From Bradyrhizobium tropiciagri (GTDB taxonomy: Bacteria > Pseudomonadota > Alphaproteobacteria > Rhizobiales > Xanthobacteraceae), in the NCBI RefSeq assembly GCF_001189845.1, contig NZ_LFLZ01000012.1, positions 107,328 to 171,327 on the forward strand: a DNA stretch of 64,000 bases, read 5' to 3'. The notes beneath the pieces were generated by a model. That model saw only the letters and a program-made list of their open reading frames with translations, did no database searches and was not told the origin of the DNA. This document shows positions 44,096-53,344 of this stretch, in pieces. The first letter of the stretch is position 1. Every line of letters begins with the position of its first letter. The translations under genes and the position numbers were made by a program.

Positions 44096-44220
44096 CGCAA
44101 GGCGCGAGCGCCGCGGCCTTTCAGCACGGCTTGTCCTGCGTTCCCCCGTCGATTGCGGGGCTTCCACATTTAGGCCTGCTTCTTCGTTGCACAGTCCGTG
44201 GAAATCGGCGACCTTGCGCC

Positions 44221-44931
44221 ATGGACCTCTCCAACGACCGTGTTCTCGACCGTTTCAGCATGATCTCCCGTTTCGCTCAATTGATTGCGGTTGCCGTCGT
44301 CTGCTGGCCTGCGCTCGCGGTGGCCGCCGGCCCGGTCTACGACGTCGACCTGTATGCATTGATGTCCGGCACCTGCCGCAACGTCACCGTCGCCGGCCGC
44401 AACTATACCTGCAAGGCGGTGGCCTATTTCCACACACTGCGCGGCCGCTCCGAATTCACCGTGGTGCTCGACGATCCCGCCGACAAGAGCCACATCGTCT
44501 CGTTCTCCGGCGAGAGCACCGAGCGCACCCAGGACAATCTGTTCGAGCTTGCGGTCGACCGCATGTTGCTGAAGTCGAGCGACCGTCCGCGTGTCGATGG
44601 ACTGCCGGTGCCGCTGGTCGAGATGTCGACAGGCTCCTGCCGCCAGGTCGGAAGCTTCGTCACGCGGCAGGTGTCGACCGTCACTTGCGCTGCCACCGAC
44701 CAGAACGGCAGGAAGTACGATCTCAGTTTCGAGTCGGACGGCTCGCCGATGACGCTGCGCCGGTTGCGGCAATCGACACTGCCGTCGGAGCGGCAGCGGG
44801 CACGCCAGATCGCGCAGCTCGAATGCCGGCTCAAGGCGCGTGCCGCGCAGGTCCTGCCGCGGGACACGACGGCCTTCATGATCCGCTGTCTGGGTGAAGA
44901 CGACGGCAAGCCGGCCGGCGAACAGCGATAG
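44221..44931 (+). CDS. Hypothetical exported protein
   Basis: 236 residues from ATG 44221, or 223 from ATG 44260 (MISRFAQLIAVAVVCWPALAVAAG), whose signal peptide is the better one. The mature part has cysteines in pairs (GTCRNVTVAGRNYTC; GSCRQVGSFVTRQVSTVTC) that suggest two disulfide-bonded beta modules, and a helical basic tail with two more cysteines. No family recognised. Three genes for small exported proteins in a row (this and two DUF3551) suggest a cell-envelope cluster. Confidence 0.7.
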   Translation: MDLSNDRVLDRFSMISRFAQLIAVAVVCWPALAVAAGPVYDVDLYALMSGTCRNVTVAGRNYTCKAVAYFHTLRGRSEFTVVLDDPADKSHIVSFSGESTERTQDNLFELAVDRMLLKSSDRPRVDGLPVPLVEMSTGSCRQVGSFVTRQVSTVTCAATDQNGRKYDLSFESDGSPMTLRRLRQSTLPSERQRARQIAQLECRLKARAAQVLPRDTTAFMIRCLGEDDGKPAGEQR

Positions 44932-44971
44932 CCGGGCTCGCGCGGTCCGCACCAAGCTGGAGGAGCATTCG

Positions 44972-45244
44972 ATGCGCTTGAAACTCACCATGCTCGCCGC
45001 GATCGGCGTTGGCATCGCCGGGCCCGCCGCCGCACAAATGTACGATCCGAATTATCCGGTGTGCATGGAAGTCTATGGCGGCCGGCTGACGCCCGAATAC
45101 ATCGATTGCAGCTTCACGTCGCTCCCGCAATGCCAGGCGACGGCCTCGGGACGATCGGCGACATGCTCGGTCAATCCCTTCTACAAGGGCCCGAGAACGC
45201 AGCCCAGGGAGCGGGTCAAGCGACACCGCCAACCGGCCAACTAG
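44972..45244 (+). CDS. DUF3551 exported protein, copy 1
   Basis: 90 residues from ATG 44972 (GGAGGAG). Signal peptide LTMLAAIGVGIAGPAAAQ, then the DUF3551 core YPVCMEVYG...EYIDCSFTSLPQCQATASG and ATCSVNPF, with four conserved cysteines. The tail is basic (TQPRERVKRHRQPAN). DUF3551 is a short secreted family largely restricted to Bradyrhizobium and its relatives and often multicopy; function unknown. Confidence 0.85.
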   Translation: MRLKLTMLAAIGVGIAGPAAAQMYDPNYPVCMEVYGGRLTPEYIDCSFTSLPQCQATASGRSATCSVNPFYKGPRTQPRERVKRHRQPAN

Positions 45245-45363
45245 CGCGCTCGCGCATCGGCACGTCATCATCGTGCGATGGTCTGCATGGCCGTCGCACC
45301 GCCCGCGATGTTGACTAACTCCGGCAGTTGTGGGGAACCTCCCGCCACGACAAGGAGAGACCG

Positions 45364-45633
45364 ATGCGCCTGAAACTGTTCGCGATCGCCGCAGCTGCGG
45401 TCGCCCTGGCCGGACCTGCCGCCGGGCAAGCCTACGATCCGAACTATCCGGTGTGCATGCATGTTTATGAGGGCCGGCAGGGCGGAAACTACATCAATTG
45501 CAGCTTCACCTCGATCCCGCAGTGCCAGGCCACCGCCTCGGGCCGGAGCGCGATCTGCTCGGAGAATCCCTTCTTCGCGCCGCCGCCGCCCCCGAATCGC
45601 CGGGCGTACCGCGGACGGCATCACGCGCGCTGA
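45364..45633 (+). CDS. DUF3551 exported protein, copy 2
   Basis: 89 residues from ATG 45364. Closely similar to the gene before it: YPVCMHVYEG...YINCSFTSIPQCQATASGRSA, then CSENPF. The C-terminal tail differs: Pro-rich (APPPPPNRRAYRGRHHAR). A tandem duplication of copy 1, with 119 bases between them. Confidence 0.85.
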   Translation: MRLKLFAIAAAAVALAGPAAGQAYDPNYPVCMHVYEGRQGGNYINCSFTSIPQCQATASGRSAICSENPFFAPPPPPNRRAYRGRHHAR

Positions 45634-45918
45634 CGCGGGCCGCTCCGGGCACGTCGAACACCGGCCGCAGCACCCGGCCGCTATCCCCCGTCGCGGGCGC
45701 CGTATCAGGCAGGCATTAACGAATCTTCACGATAATGCGGGTTCCCATGGTTGACGGCCGCGTTCGGCAAGATCGACACACGCCTCGAATTCGGCCACAA
45801 CTAACGCGATAGTTACATATTTCATTGCTGGATTCGTCTCGACGGGACGCATGCACCCTCGCCAGGATCGGCCTGGTCGGCAGCAATCAGATCGCGTCAA
45901 GACTTGCGAAGGAATTCC

Positions 45919-48900
45919 ATGACTGCAAGCTGGGTCTATTCCCTGGTCGACAGCGGCATCAAGTCCGACATGCTCAACTTTGCTGCGGACGGGGTTTTCA
46001 CTTACGCCGAAGCCTATGACGTGCTGGCCGATGTCGCCAATCGCGGCAGCGTGACCGCCAATGAGCTGAACTCGCTGCAGGTGATCGCGGCCAATCTGAA
46101 CAGCGGTCTTTCCACATCGGACTATGTCTCCCATCTTTTCGTCCAGCTCGTTGACGGCAATCCGGCGAACGCCACCTGGACGGGGGGCAGTACGGTACAT
46201 GTCACGCTAGGCAATCTGCAGGTCGGCACGACGTCGACGCAGATGTCCGAGCTGATCGGAAAGTGGTTCTTGGGAACCGATCTTCCGGATCCGACCTTGC
46301 CGCCGGATGCGAACGGCTGGACATTGCAGGGCTACAGCACGGTTGTCGGGCCGTTGTATTCTTCGGCAGGCGCAGCCACCGTCAACGACATCTGTCAGGG
46401 AGCCGACGGCGATTGCGAACTGATGTCGGGATTGATCGACGCCGTCGTCTTTCATCCCCAGGTCATGAGTTCCATGATCGTGGACAACGGAAACGGCACC
46501 TATGGCGTGCGCTTCTATGTCAATGGTCAGGAGACATGGGAAACCGTCAACAGCGTGTTTCCGATCGTCAGTGGGACCGAACTCGACTATGCCCACAACT
46601 ACAATGAGCAACCCACTGCAATGTGGGTTGCCTTGGTGGAAAAGGCGTACGCGCAGCTCAGTGCAACGGGGCAGATCGGGCACCCGGCGGTCAACAGCTA
46701 CAACAACATCTCCGCGGATCCTCCGACCAACGTCCTGGAGAATCTGACCGACGCGATGAGCGTCACCTATTACATGAGCAGCGCGTCCGATTGGTATAGC
46801 AACAAGTCCGTCTATATCGCGGCGCTCGCCAGCTACGATGACGTCATCCTCGAGATTCCTTCGACGTCGCCGTACACCTATGACAGCGCCGGAAATATCC
46901 AGCTGGTCCCGGATCACGCTTTCGGAGTCGTCGGCTATGACAGCGCGACCGGCAATTTCATCGTTCGCAATCCGTGGGGCAACAGCTATCCCGGCCAAAA
47001 CTGGGATGTGCAATTCGAAGTATCACTCACCCAGATCGCCAGCGAGGATGGCGACTTCGTCATCGACAATTCCGGCGCCGTCGATGTTGCGCCGACGGTG
47101 GTCGTATCCAACATCACCGGCCGCGTGCAAACCTCGCTTGCAGCATCGTCCATCTTCTATGTGACGAGCGGCGGCCTGCCGGTGACCGAGTATGCGCTTT
47201 GGGACTCCACCGGTAACGGCCACTTCACCGTGGGCGGAGTGGCGCAGGCGAACGGGGTCGAGATCGACGTCGCGGCCTCGCAGTGGTCCAACATTGCCTA
47301 TCAGTTCGGTCCCGCGAGCGACCAGCTGTGGGTGCGGGCGTTCAATGGCGTACTCTGGAGCGCCTGGACCCAATTCACGGCAATTCCGGAAGGGCCCGTC
47401 GAGACGGTCGCAAACGTGACGGCAGCGCACGGCCAGAGCTTTGCCGTGTCGTCGCTGTTCACCTATTACGACCCGTTCGGCCTCGCAGCCACCGAATACG
47501 ATGTCTGGAACTCCGGGACCGGAGGCGGCCACTTCGTTCTGAACGGGGTGGCGCTTGCCGCCAATCAGGACAACTACATCACGGCCGCGCAGCTGTCGTC
47601 ACTGACCTATCAATCGGGCTCGGGCGCAGACAAGCTCTGGATCCGCACCAACGATTCGACGGTGTGGGGACAGTGGTCGAACTCCTTCACCGTCACGGCT
47701 CCGGTCGACAGCGGTCCCGTCGCGGCGGTGTCGAACATCGTCGCGCCCCACGGCCAGAGCTATGCGGGCTCGTCTCTGTTCACCTACAGCGATCCGTTCA
47801 ACAGCGCGGCGACCCAATATGACGTCTGGAACACCGGGACCGGAGGTGGGCACTTCGTCCTGAACGGCGCGGCGCTGTCGGCCAATCAGGACAACTACAT
47901 CACGGCCGCGCAACTGGCGTCGCTCAGCTATCAATCCGGCTCCGGCATCGACACGCTCTGGATCCGCGCCAATGACGGCACGGTGTGGGGCGCGTGGTCG
48001 AGCGCTTTCACCGTCAATGCTCCGGTCGACAGCGGCCCCGTCGAGGCGGTGTCGAACATCATCGCGCCGCACGGCCAGAGCTATGCGGTCTCGGCGCTGT
48101 TCACCTACAGCGATCCGTTCAACAGCGCTGCGACCCAGTATGACGTCTGGAACACCGGGACCGGAGGCGGGCACTTCGTTCTGAACGGCGCGGCGCTGGC
48201 GGCCAATCAGGATAATTACATCACGGCCGCGCAGCTGGCGTCGCTCAGCTATCAATCCGGCTCCGGCATCGACACGCTCTGGATCCGCGCCAATGACGGC
48301 ACCGTGTGGGGGGCGTGGTCGAGCCCCTTCACCGTCAATGCTCCGGTCGACAGCGGTCCCGTCGAGACGGTATCGAACATCGTCGCGCCCCACGGCCAGA
48401 GCTACGCGGTCTCTTCGCTGTTCGCCTACAGTGATCCGTTCAACAGCGCCGCGACCCAATACGACGTCTGGAACACGGGCACGGGAGGCGGGCACTTCGT
48501 TCTCAACGGCGCGGCGCTGTCGACCAATCAGGACGATTACATCACGGCCGCCCAGCTGGCGTCGCTCAGCTACCAGTCCGGCTCTGGCGCGGACACGCTG
48601 TGGGTCCGCGCGAACGACGGCACCGTCTGGGGAGCATGGTCGAAAGCCTTTACCGTGACTGCGCCGCTCGATAGCGGGCCCGTCGAGACGGTGTCGAACG
48701 TCATCGCGCCGCACGGCCAGAGCTATGCGGCCTCGTCGCTGTTCACCTACAGCGATCCGTTCAATAGCGCTGCGACCCAATATGATGTCTGGGACACGGG
48801 CGCAGGTGGCGGGCACTTCGTTCTGAACGGAATGGCGCTGTCGATCAACCAGGACAATTACGTCACGGCCGCCCAGCTAGCGTCGCTGAGCTATCAATCC

Positions 48901-49686
48901 GGTTCGGGAGCGGACACGCTGTGGGTCCGCGCGAATGACGGCACCGTCTGGGGAGCGTGGTCGAGTGCCTTCACCGTGACCGCGCCGGTCGATAGCGGTC
49001 CGGTCGTGACGCCGACCAATTCAAGCGCGCTGTCCGTTCAGGGTCAGACATTCGCGGTGTCCTCGCTGATCACCTATTCGGATCCGTTCGGCAGTGCCGC
49101 GACATCGTATGATGTCTGGAACAGCGGAGGCGGGAACGGCTACTTCACGCTGAACGGCGTTGCACTCGGAGCAAATCAGGACAACATCGTCTCGGCCTCG
49201 CAGCTCTCCCAGCTTGCGTATCACGTCGGATCCGGCACTGACACGCTCTGGATCAAGGCCAGTGACGGGACCGTCTGGGGCGCCTGGTCCAGCGCCTTCA
49301 CGATCAGCGATCCCTCGATCATTCCGGCCGGACAGACCCTCGAGCTTGCCTCAGCGAGCGCGGCTCACATCTCCTTTGCATCAGACTCCGGGACGCTCAA
49401 GATCGACGACCCCGCCAGCTTCACCGGCACCGTCGCCGGCATGACGGGAGCCGACGCGATTGATTTCGCCAACATCGATTTTGCGGGTGGGCAGACCGTG
49501 GGCTTTGCCGGCAACAGCGCGGGCGGATCGGTCACGGTCTCGGACGGCGTCCACGCCGCCAGCATCGCCTTGCTCGGAAACTACATGGCATCCACCTTCG
49601 TCGCCGCGAGCGATGGACATGGCGGCACGGCCATCACCGTGCATCCCGATCAGGTCGCCACGCTCGCCCCGCCGCAACATGCGTGA
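45919..49686 (+). CDS. Calpain-like (C2) cysteine protease with tandem repeats
   Basis: 1255 residues from ATG 45919 (AAGGA six bases upstream). No N-terminal signal peptide. Residues 1-110 are a helical lead (ASWVYSLVDSGIKSDMLNF). Residues about 140-390 are a C2 protease core: Cys166 in ICQGADGDCELMSG, His333 in PDHAFGVVGYD and Asn351 in FIVRNPWGN, the calpain triad in order. A divergent Trp-rich unit (about 393-490) and six 107-residue repeats (47392 on) follow, each with HGQS.A.SSLF.Y.DPF, YDVWN.G.GGGHF.LNG and LW.R.NDGTVWG.WS. The last 110 residues (SFTGTVAGMTGADAIDFANIDF, shortened) look like the C-terminal domain of type I-secreted Bradyrhizobium proteins. Probably exported and surface-attached. 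Confidence 0.8.
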   Translation: MTASWVYSLVDSGIKSDMLNFAADGVFTYAEAYDVLADVANRGSVTANELNSLQVIAANLNSGLSTSDYVSHLFVQLVDGNPANATWTGGSTVHVTLGNLQVGTTSTQMSELIGKWFLGTDLPDPTLPPDANGWTLQGYSTVVGPLYSSAGAATVNDICQGADGDCELMSGLIDAVVFHPQVMSSMIVDNGNGTYGVRFYVNGQETWETVNSVFPIVSGTELDYAHNYNEQPTAMWVALVEKAYAQLSATGQIGHPAVNSYNNISADPPTNVLENLTDAMSVTYYMSSASDWYSNKSVYIAALASYDDVILEIPSTSPYTYDSAGNIQLVPDHAFGVVGYDSATGNFIVRNPWGNSYPGQNWDVQFEVSLTQIASEDGDFVIDNSGAVDVAPTVVVSNITGRVQTSLAASSIFYVTSGGLPVTEYALWDSTGNGHFTVGGVAQANGVEIDVAASQWSNIAYQFGPASDQLWVRAFNGVLWSAWTQFTAIPEGPVETVANVTAAHGQSFAVSSLFTYYDPFGLAATEYDVWNSGTGGGHFVLNGVALAANQDNYITAAQLSSLTYQSGSGADKLWIRTNDSTVWGQWSNSFTVTAPVDSGPVAAVSNIVAPHGQSYAGSSLFTYSDPFNSAATQYDVWNTGTGGGHFVLNGAALSANQDNYITAAQLASLSYQSGSGIDTLWIRANDGTVWGAWSSAFTVNAPVDSGPVEAVSNIIAPHGQSYAVSALFTYSDPFNSAATQYDVWNTGTGGGHFVLNGAALAANQDNYITAAQLASLSYQSGSGIDTLWIRANDGTVWGAWSSPFTVNAPVDSGPVETVSNIVAPHGQSYAVSSLFAYSDPFNSAATQYDVWNTGTGGGHFVLNGAALSTNQDDYITAAQLASLSYQSGSGADTLWVRANDGTVWGAWSKAFTVTAPLDSGPVETVSNVIAPHGQSYAASSLFTYSDPFNSAATQYDVWDTGAGGGHFVLNGMALSINQDNYVTAAQLASLSYQSGSGADTLWVRANDGTVWGAWSSAFTVTAPVDSGPVVTPTNSSALSVQGQTFAVSSLITYSDPFGSAATSYDVWNSGGGNGYFTLNGVALGANQDNIVSASQLSQLAYHVGSGTDTLWIKASDGTVWGAWSSAFTISDPSIIPAGQTLELASASAAHISFASDSGTLKIDDPASFTGTVAGMTGADAIDFANIDFAGGQTVGFAGNSAGGSVTVSDGVHAASIALLGNYMASTFVAASDGHGGTAITVHPDQVATLAPPQHA
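47392..49314 (+). repeat. Six tandem coding repeats, 321-base period
   Basis: Units begin with the Gly-Pro-Val codons at 47392, 47713, 48034, 48355, 48676 and 48997, each exactly 321 bases apart (107 codons). Units 2-5 are close to identical in DNA, unit 1 and unit 6 differ more. The even period and high identity point to recent amplification or gene conversion within the gene. Confidence 0.9.
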
Positions 49687-49719
49687 GCAGATCTGCGGCT
49701 GCAACGCGCGGCCGCCTGC

Positions 49720-50643
49720 CTACGCAGGTGTGCCCATCGCATAGGGCTTCAGCACCGCATAGAGGAAATCGTGCGTCGGGGTCGGCACGCCGAGCTTGCG
49801 GCCGAGCTCGACCACCTTGCCGTTCAGCCAGGGCAGTTCGAGCCGGTTGCCGCGCTCGAGATCGAGCGCCATCGACGCCTTCATCGCCGGCGGCGCGTGT
49901 CCGATGAAGTCGAGCACCTTCGCGAGCGGGTCCGGCGGCAGCGTGATGCCGCTGGCGTTGGCGATGGCGATGATCTCCTCGCAAGCCGATACGAAAAGCG
50001 GGCGCAGATCGGGATCGTCGCGCAGCCTGCCGATCGGCTGGCGCGTGACCGCGGTCATGCCGGCATTGGTGGCGAGGCCTACGAACTTCATCCAGAGCTC
50101 GGTGTTGATCTGCTCGCTCAGCGTCGCATCGAACCCGGCCTTCAGGCAGAGCTCGAGCAGCGCCTTGCCTCGCGGCGTGATCCGGCCGTCGAGCTCGCCG
50201 AAGATCATGCGCATGAAGGTGCCGACCTGGTTGATCACGCCGGGCTTGATGATCGAGGCCGAGATCTGCGCCACGCCGCCCATCACGGCGTTGCGGCCGA
50301 GGATCGGGCTCAGCCGGTCGGGCGCGTCGATGCCGTTCTGCAGCGGGATCACTGCGGTATCGGCACCGACCATCGGCTTGATGTGCGCGCCGGCGCTTTC
50401 GACGTCCCACAGCTTGACGCAGAACAGCACGATATCGACCGGGCCGACGCTTGCGGGGTCGTCGGTCGCTTGGGTCGGGACCAGATGGGATTCGCCGCGG
50501 CCGCCCTGTATCTTGAGGCCTTCGCTGCGCATGGCGGCGAGGTGGGCGCCGCGCGCGATGAAGGTGACGTCGGCGCCGGCATGTGCGAGGGCCGCACCAA
50601 AGCCGCCGCCGACACCCCCGGCGCCTACCACTGCGATCCGCAT
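49720..50643 (-). CDS. Ketopantoate reductase (PanE/ApbA family)
   Basis: 307 residues from ATG 50643 (AAGGAGACAATC upstream). NADPH fold IAVVGAGGVGGGFGAALAHAGADV, then VLFCVKLWD, PLQNGIDAPD and the C-terminal helical domain with the catalytic Lys in ELWMKFVGLATNAGMTAVT. It reduces ketopantoate to pantoate for coenzyme A, or is a paralogue with another 2-keto substrate; the family is often multicopy, so I give no symbol. Confidence 0.88.
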   Translation of the reverse strand: MRIAVVGAGGVGGGFGAALAHAGADVTFIARGAHLAAMRSEGLKIQGGRGESHLVPTQATDDPASVGPVDIVLFCVKLWDVESAGAHIKPMVGADTAVIPLQNGIDAPDRLSPILGRNAVMGGVAQISASIIKPGVINQVGTFMRMIFGELDGRITPRGKALLELCLKAGFDATLSEQINTELWMKFVGLATNAGMTAVTRQPIGRLRDDPDLRPLFVSACEEIIAIANASGITLPPDPLAKVLDFIGHAPPAMKASMALDLERGNRLELPWLNGKVVELGRKLGVPTPTHDFLYAVLKPYAMGTPA

Positions 50644-50807
50644 GATTGTCTCCTTGTCTACCGCGTTGGCCCGCAGCCTCGACGATGTTGTTGCAATGCG
50701 CAACCCGATTTGCGTGAAAACCGCGTGACCACGGCCTGCGCCATCTTCATGCGTTGAACTTGCCGGCCCGAACCGGTAAGCCATCTCCGAAAATTTCGGG
50801 AGGAATC

Positions 50808-51629
50808 GTGGCGATGACGGAGCCGACGGCGGTCGCGCTTGACGGTGCGACGGTGGCGTTTCGGTTGGCGGATGGACGGGTCTATACCGCGGTCGAGCAG
50901 GCCAATCTTGCGGTCGATCATGGCGAGTTCGTTGCCATTGTCGGGCCGACCGGATGCGGAAAGTCGACGCTGCTCAACGTCACCGCGGGGCTGTTGAAGC
51001 CCGCCGCAGGAACGGCGCGGATCTTCGACAAGCCGCTGAACGGCCTCAACCGCGACGCCGGCTACCTGTTCCAGGCCGATGCACTGTTCCCCTGGAAGAC
51101 CGCGATCGACAATGTCGCGATCGGGCTCGAGATCCGGGGCACGCCGCGCACTGAGGCGCTCGCGCGGGCGCAGAAGTGGCTGACCTCAGTCGGGCTCGGC
51201 GCGTTCGCGGGCCGGTATCCGCACATGCTGTCCGGCGGCCAGCGCAAGCGCGTGGCGCTGGCGCAGGTGTTGATCCGCGATCCGAAGATCCTCTTGATGG
51301 ACGAGCCGTTCGGCCCGCTCGATGCCCAGACCCGGCAGATCATGGGCAATCTGCTGCTGGAATTGTGGACCGCCGACCGCAAGGCGGTGCTGTTCGTCAC
51401 CCATGATCTCGAGGAGGCGATCGCGCTGGCCGACCGCGTCGTGATCATGTCGGCCGGCCCCTCCGCGCGCATCATCGGCGACTGGCCTATCACGCTGCCG
51501 CGGCCGCGCGACATCGCCGAGATCAGGATGGAGAAAGATTTCCACGCCCTGCATCGCGAGATCTGGGGCGTGCTGAAGGACGAGGTGATGAAGGGCTATG
51601 TGCAGTCGACGCAGGCGGGAGCCGCCTGA
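50808..51629 (+). CDS. NitT/TauT-type ABC transporter ATP-binding protein
   Basis: 273 residues from GTG 50808 (GGGAGGA four bases upstream); ATG 50814 is possible. Walker A AIVGPTGCGKSTLLN, Q-loop LFQADALFPWKT, signature HMLSGGQRKRVALAQV, Walker B ILLMDEPFGPLDAQT and H-loop FVTHDLEEAIALAD. The LFPWKT loop marks the nitrate/sulfonate/taurine/thiamine-precursor group. The stop overlaps the permease start (TGATG). The binding protein is probably the one at 57359. Confidence 0.9.
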   Translation: MAMTEPTAVALDGATVAFRLADGRVYTAVEQANLAVDHGEFVAIVGPTGCGKSTLLNVTAGLLKPAAGTARIFDKPLNGLNRDAGYLFQADALFPWKTAIDNVAIGLEIRGTPRTEALARAQKWLTSVGLGAFAGRYPHMLSGGQRKRVALAQVLIRDPKILLMDEPFGPLDAQTRQIMGNLLLELWTADRKAVLFVTHDLEEAIALADRVVIMSAGPSARIIGDWPITLPRPRDIAEIRMEKDFHALHREIWGVLKDEVMKGYVQSTQAGAA

Positions 51630-52414
51630 TGTCGCGCGTCACATTGATGGCCCTGCAGGTCCTGGTCGCGGTCGTCACGCTGGCGCTGTGGCAGGTCTTT
51701 TCCACCGTGCCGGTGTTCGGCAAGGTGCTGCTGCCGCCGTTCTTCTTCTCCAACCCGGTCGACGTCTTCAGCCAGATTGTAAAGTGGTTCTCGACAGGGG
51801 TGATCTGGAAGCATCTTGCGATCACGCTGTGGGAATCGATCCTCGCCTTCGTGATCGGCTCGGCCGGCGGCATCCTGGTCGGCTTCTGGTTCGCATGGCA
51901 GCCGCGCGTCGCCGCGGTGTTCGATCCCTATGTGAAGATGGTCAACGCGCTGCCGCGCGTGGTGCTGGCGCCGATCTTCGCGCTGTGGTTCGGGCTCGGC
52001 GTCTGGTCCAAGGTCGCGCTCGGCGTGACCCTGGTATTCTTCATCGTGTTCTTCAATGTCTATCAGGGCGTCAAGGAAGTGCCGACCACGGTGCTCGACA
52101 ATGGCCGCATGCTCGGCATGAACGAGCGGCAGCTGATGCGCCACGTCTACTGGCCGTCGGCGCTGTCCTGGATGTTCTCCTCGCTGCACACCTCGGTCGG
52201 CTTTGCCGTGGTCGGCGCCGTGGTCGGTGAATATCTGGGCTCCGCGGCAGGTCTCGGCTATCTGATCCAGCAGGCCGAAGGCGTGTTCGACGTCGCCGGC
52301 GTGTTCGCCGGCATGTTCGTGCTGTCGGCCTTCGTCATCCTGATCGACATGGCGGTGACGGCGGTGGAGAAGCGGCTCCTGGTGTGGCGGCCGACGGCAG
52401 CAGCGCGGGACTAG
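51629..52414 (+). CDS. NitT/TauT-type ABC transporter permease
   Basis: 261 residues with six helices. Binding-protein-dependent transport motif GRMLGMNERQLMRHVYWPSALSWM (short form EAA loop) and ALPRVVLAPIFALWFGLGVWSK, typical of SsuC/TauC permeases. The last 80 bases overlap the 3' end of the convergent regulator gene. Partner of the ATPase at 50808. Confidence 0.9.
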   Translation: MSRVTLMALQVLVAVVTLALWQVFSTVPVFGKVLLPPFFFSNPVDVFSQIVKWFSTGVIWKHLAITLWESILAFVIGSAGGILVGFWFAWQPRVAAVFDPYVKMVNALPRVVLAPIFALWFGLGVWSKVALGVTLVFFIVFFNVYQGVKEVPTTVLDNGRMLGMNERQLMRHVYWPSALSWMFSSLHTSVGFAVVGAVVGEYLGSAAGLGYLIQQAEGVFDVAGVFAGMFVLSAFVILIDMAVTAVEKRLLVWRPTAAARD

Positions 52415-53252
52415 GCCTTCGCAGGCGCAGCTCCATCAGCCCGCGGATCTTCTCCGTCACCTCGGGGTCGATCGGATTGTAGACGATCATGCTGAGGTCG
52501 GATCGGCCGTCGACGGCGAAGGCCGAATATTCGAACTTGACCGGGCCGAGGATCGGGTGCCGGAGCTGCTTGACGCCCTCGCCATGGGTGCGCACGTCGT
52601 TGTCGCGCCACAGCGCCGCGAATTCCGGGCTGAGCCGGCAGAGTTCGTCGACGAACGGTTGAACCTCCGCCGCAGCGCCGGCACGCATCGCGTCGACCCT
52701 GAAAGCGCCGACCACGAAGCGCGCCACGCTGGCCCAGTCGTGTTGCGCGGCACGGACGCGCGGATCGAGGAACATGAAGCGCAGCACGTTGCGCTCGCGC
52801 GGCGGCAGAGCGCCGTAATCCGTCAGCATCACCGTCGCGGCCCGGTTCCAGGCGACGATGTCCCAGGTCGCGGTCCTGATCACCGCGGGGCGCGGCTCCA
52901 GCGCATCGAGCACGCGTTGCAGTCGCGGCGTGACGCCTTCGCTTCGTTGATAGCGCGCCTCGGGGGTGCGGCCGAGGCCGAGCAGGAACAGGTGCTCGCG
53001 CTCGACATCCGTCAGCATCAGCGCCCGCGCGATGCGGTCGAGCACGTCGGCCGACGGCGCGCCGCCGCGGCCCTGTTCGAGCCAGGTGTACCAGGTCGCT
53101 GAGATGTTGGCGCGCTGCGCCACTTCCTCGCGGCGTAGCCCCGGGGTGCGTCGCCGCTCCGGCGGAAAGCCGAAGGTCGCCGGATCGAGCTTGCTGCGGC
53201 GGTCCTTCAGGTAGGCGCCGAGCAGGTTCTCATGCGCGAGCGGTTCGCTCAT
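52335..53252 (-). CDS. HTH regulator with MmyB-like ligand domain
   Basis: 305 residues. The XRE HTH in the first 90 residues has the RRTPGLRREEVAQRANISATWYTWLEQGR signature (in parts). The C-terminal domain (MmyB-like, about 105-270) has VAWNRAATVMLTDYG, MFLDPRVRAAQHDWASVARF and FEYSAFAVDGRSDLSMIVYNP. The tail (Pro/Ser/Ala) is low-complexity and overlaps the permease gene by 80 bases, so the stop may have been lost and replaced. Divergent from the SDR genes at 53345, its likely targets. Confidence 0.85.
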   Translation of the reverse strand: MSEPLAHENLLGAYLKDRRSKLDPATFGFPPERRRTPGLRREEVAQRANISATWYTWLEQGRGGAPSADVLDRIARALMLTDVEREHLFLLGLGRTPEARYQRSEGVTPRLQRVLDALEPRPAVIRTATWDIVAWNRAATVMLTDYGALPPRERNVLRFMFLDPRVRAAQHDWASVARFVVGAFRVDAMRAGAAAEVQPFVDELCRLSPEFAALWRDNDVRTHGEGVKQLRHPILGPVKFEYSAFAVDGRSDLSMIVYNPIDPEVTEKIRGLMELRLRRPSPALLPSAATPGAASPPPSPPCRSG

Positions 53253-53344
53253 CCTGTTAGTCGTTATACCATGATAAGGTCACTACTTTACCAGGATAGC
53301 GCGGCGGCCCAGATTTGTCTCCAGCAAAACCTGGAGACTTGCTG

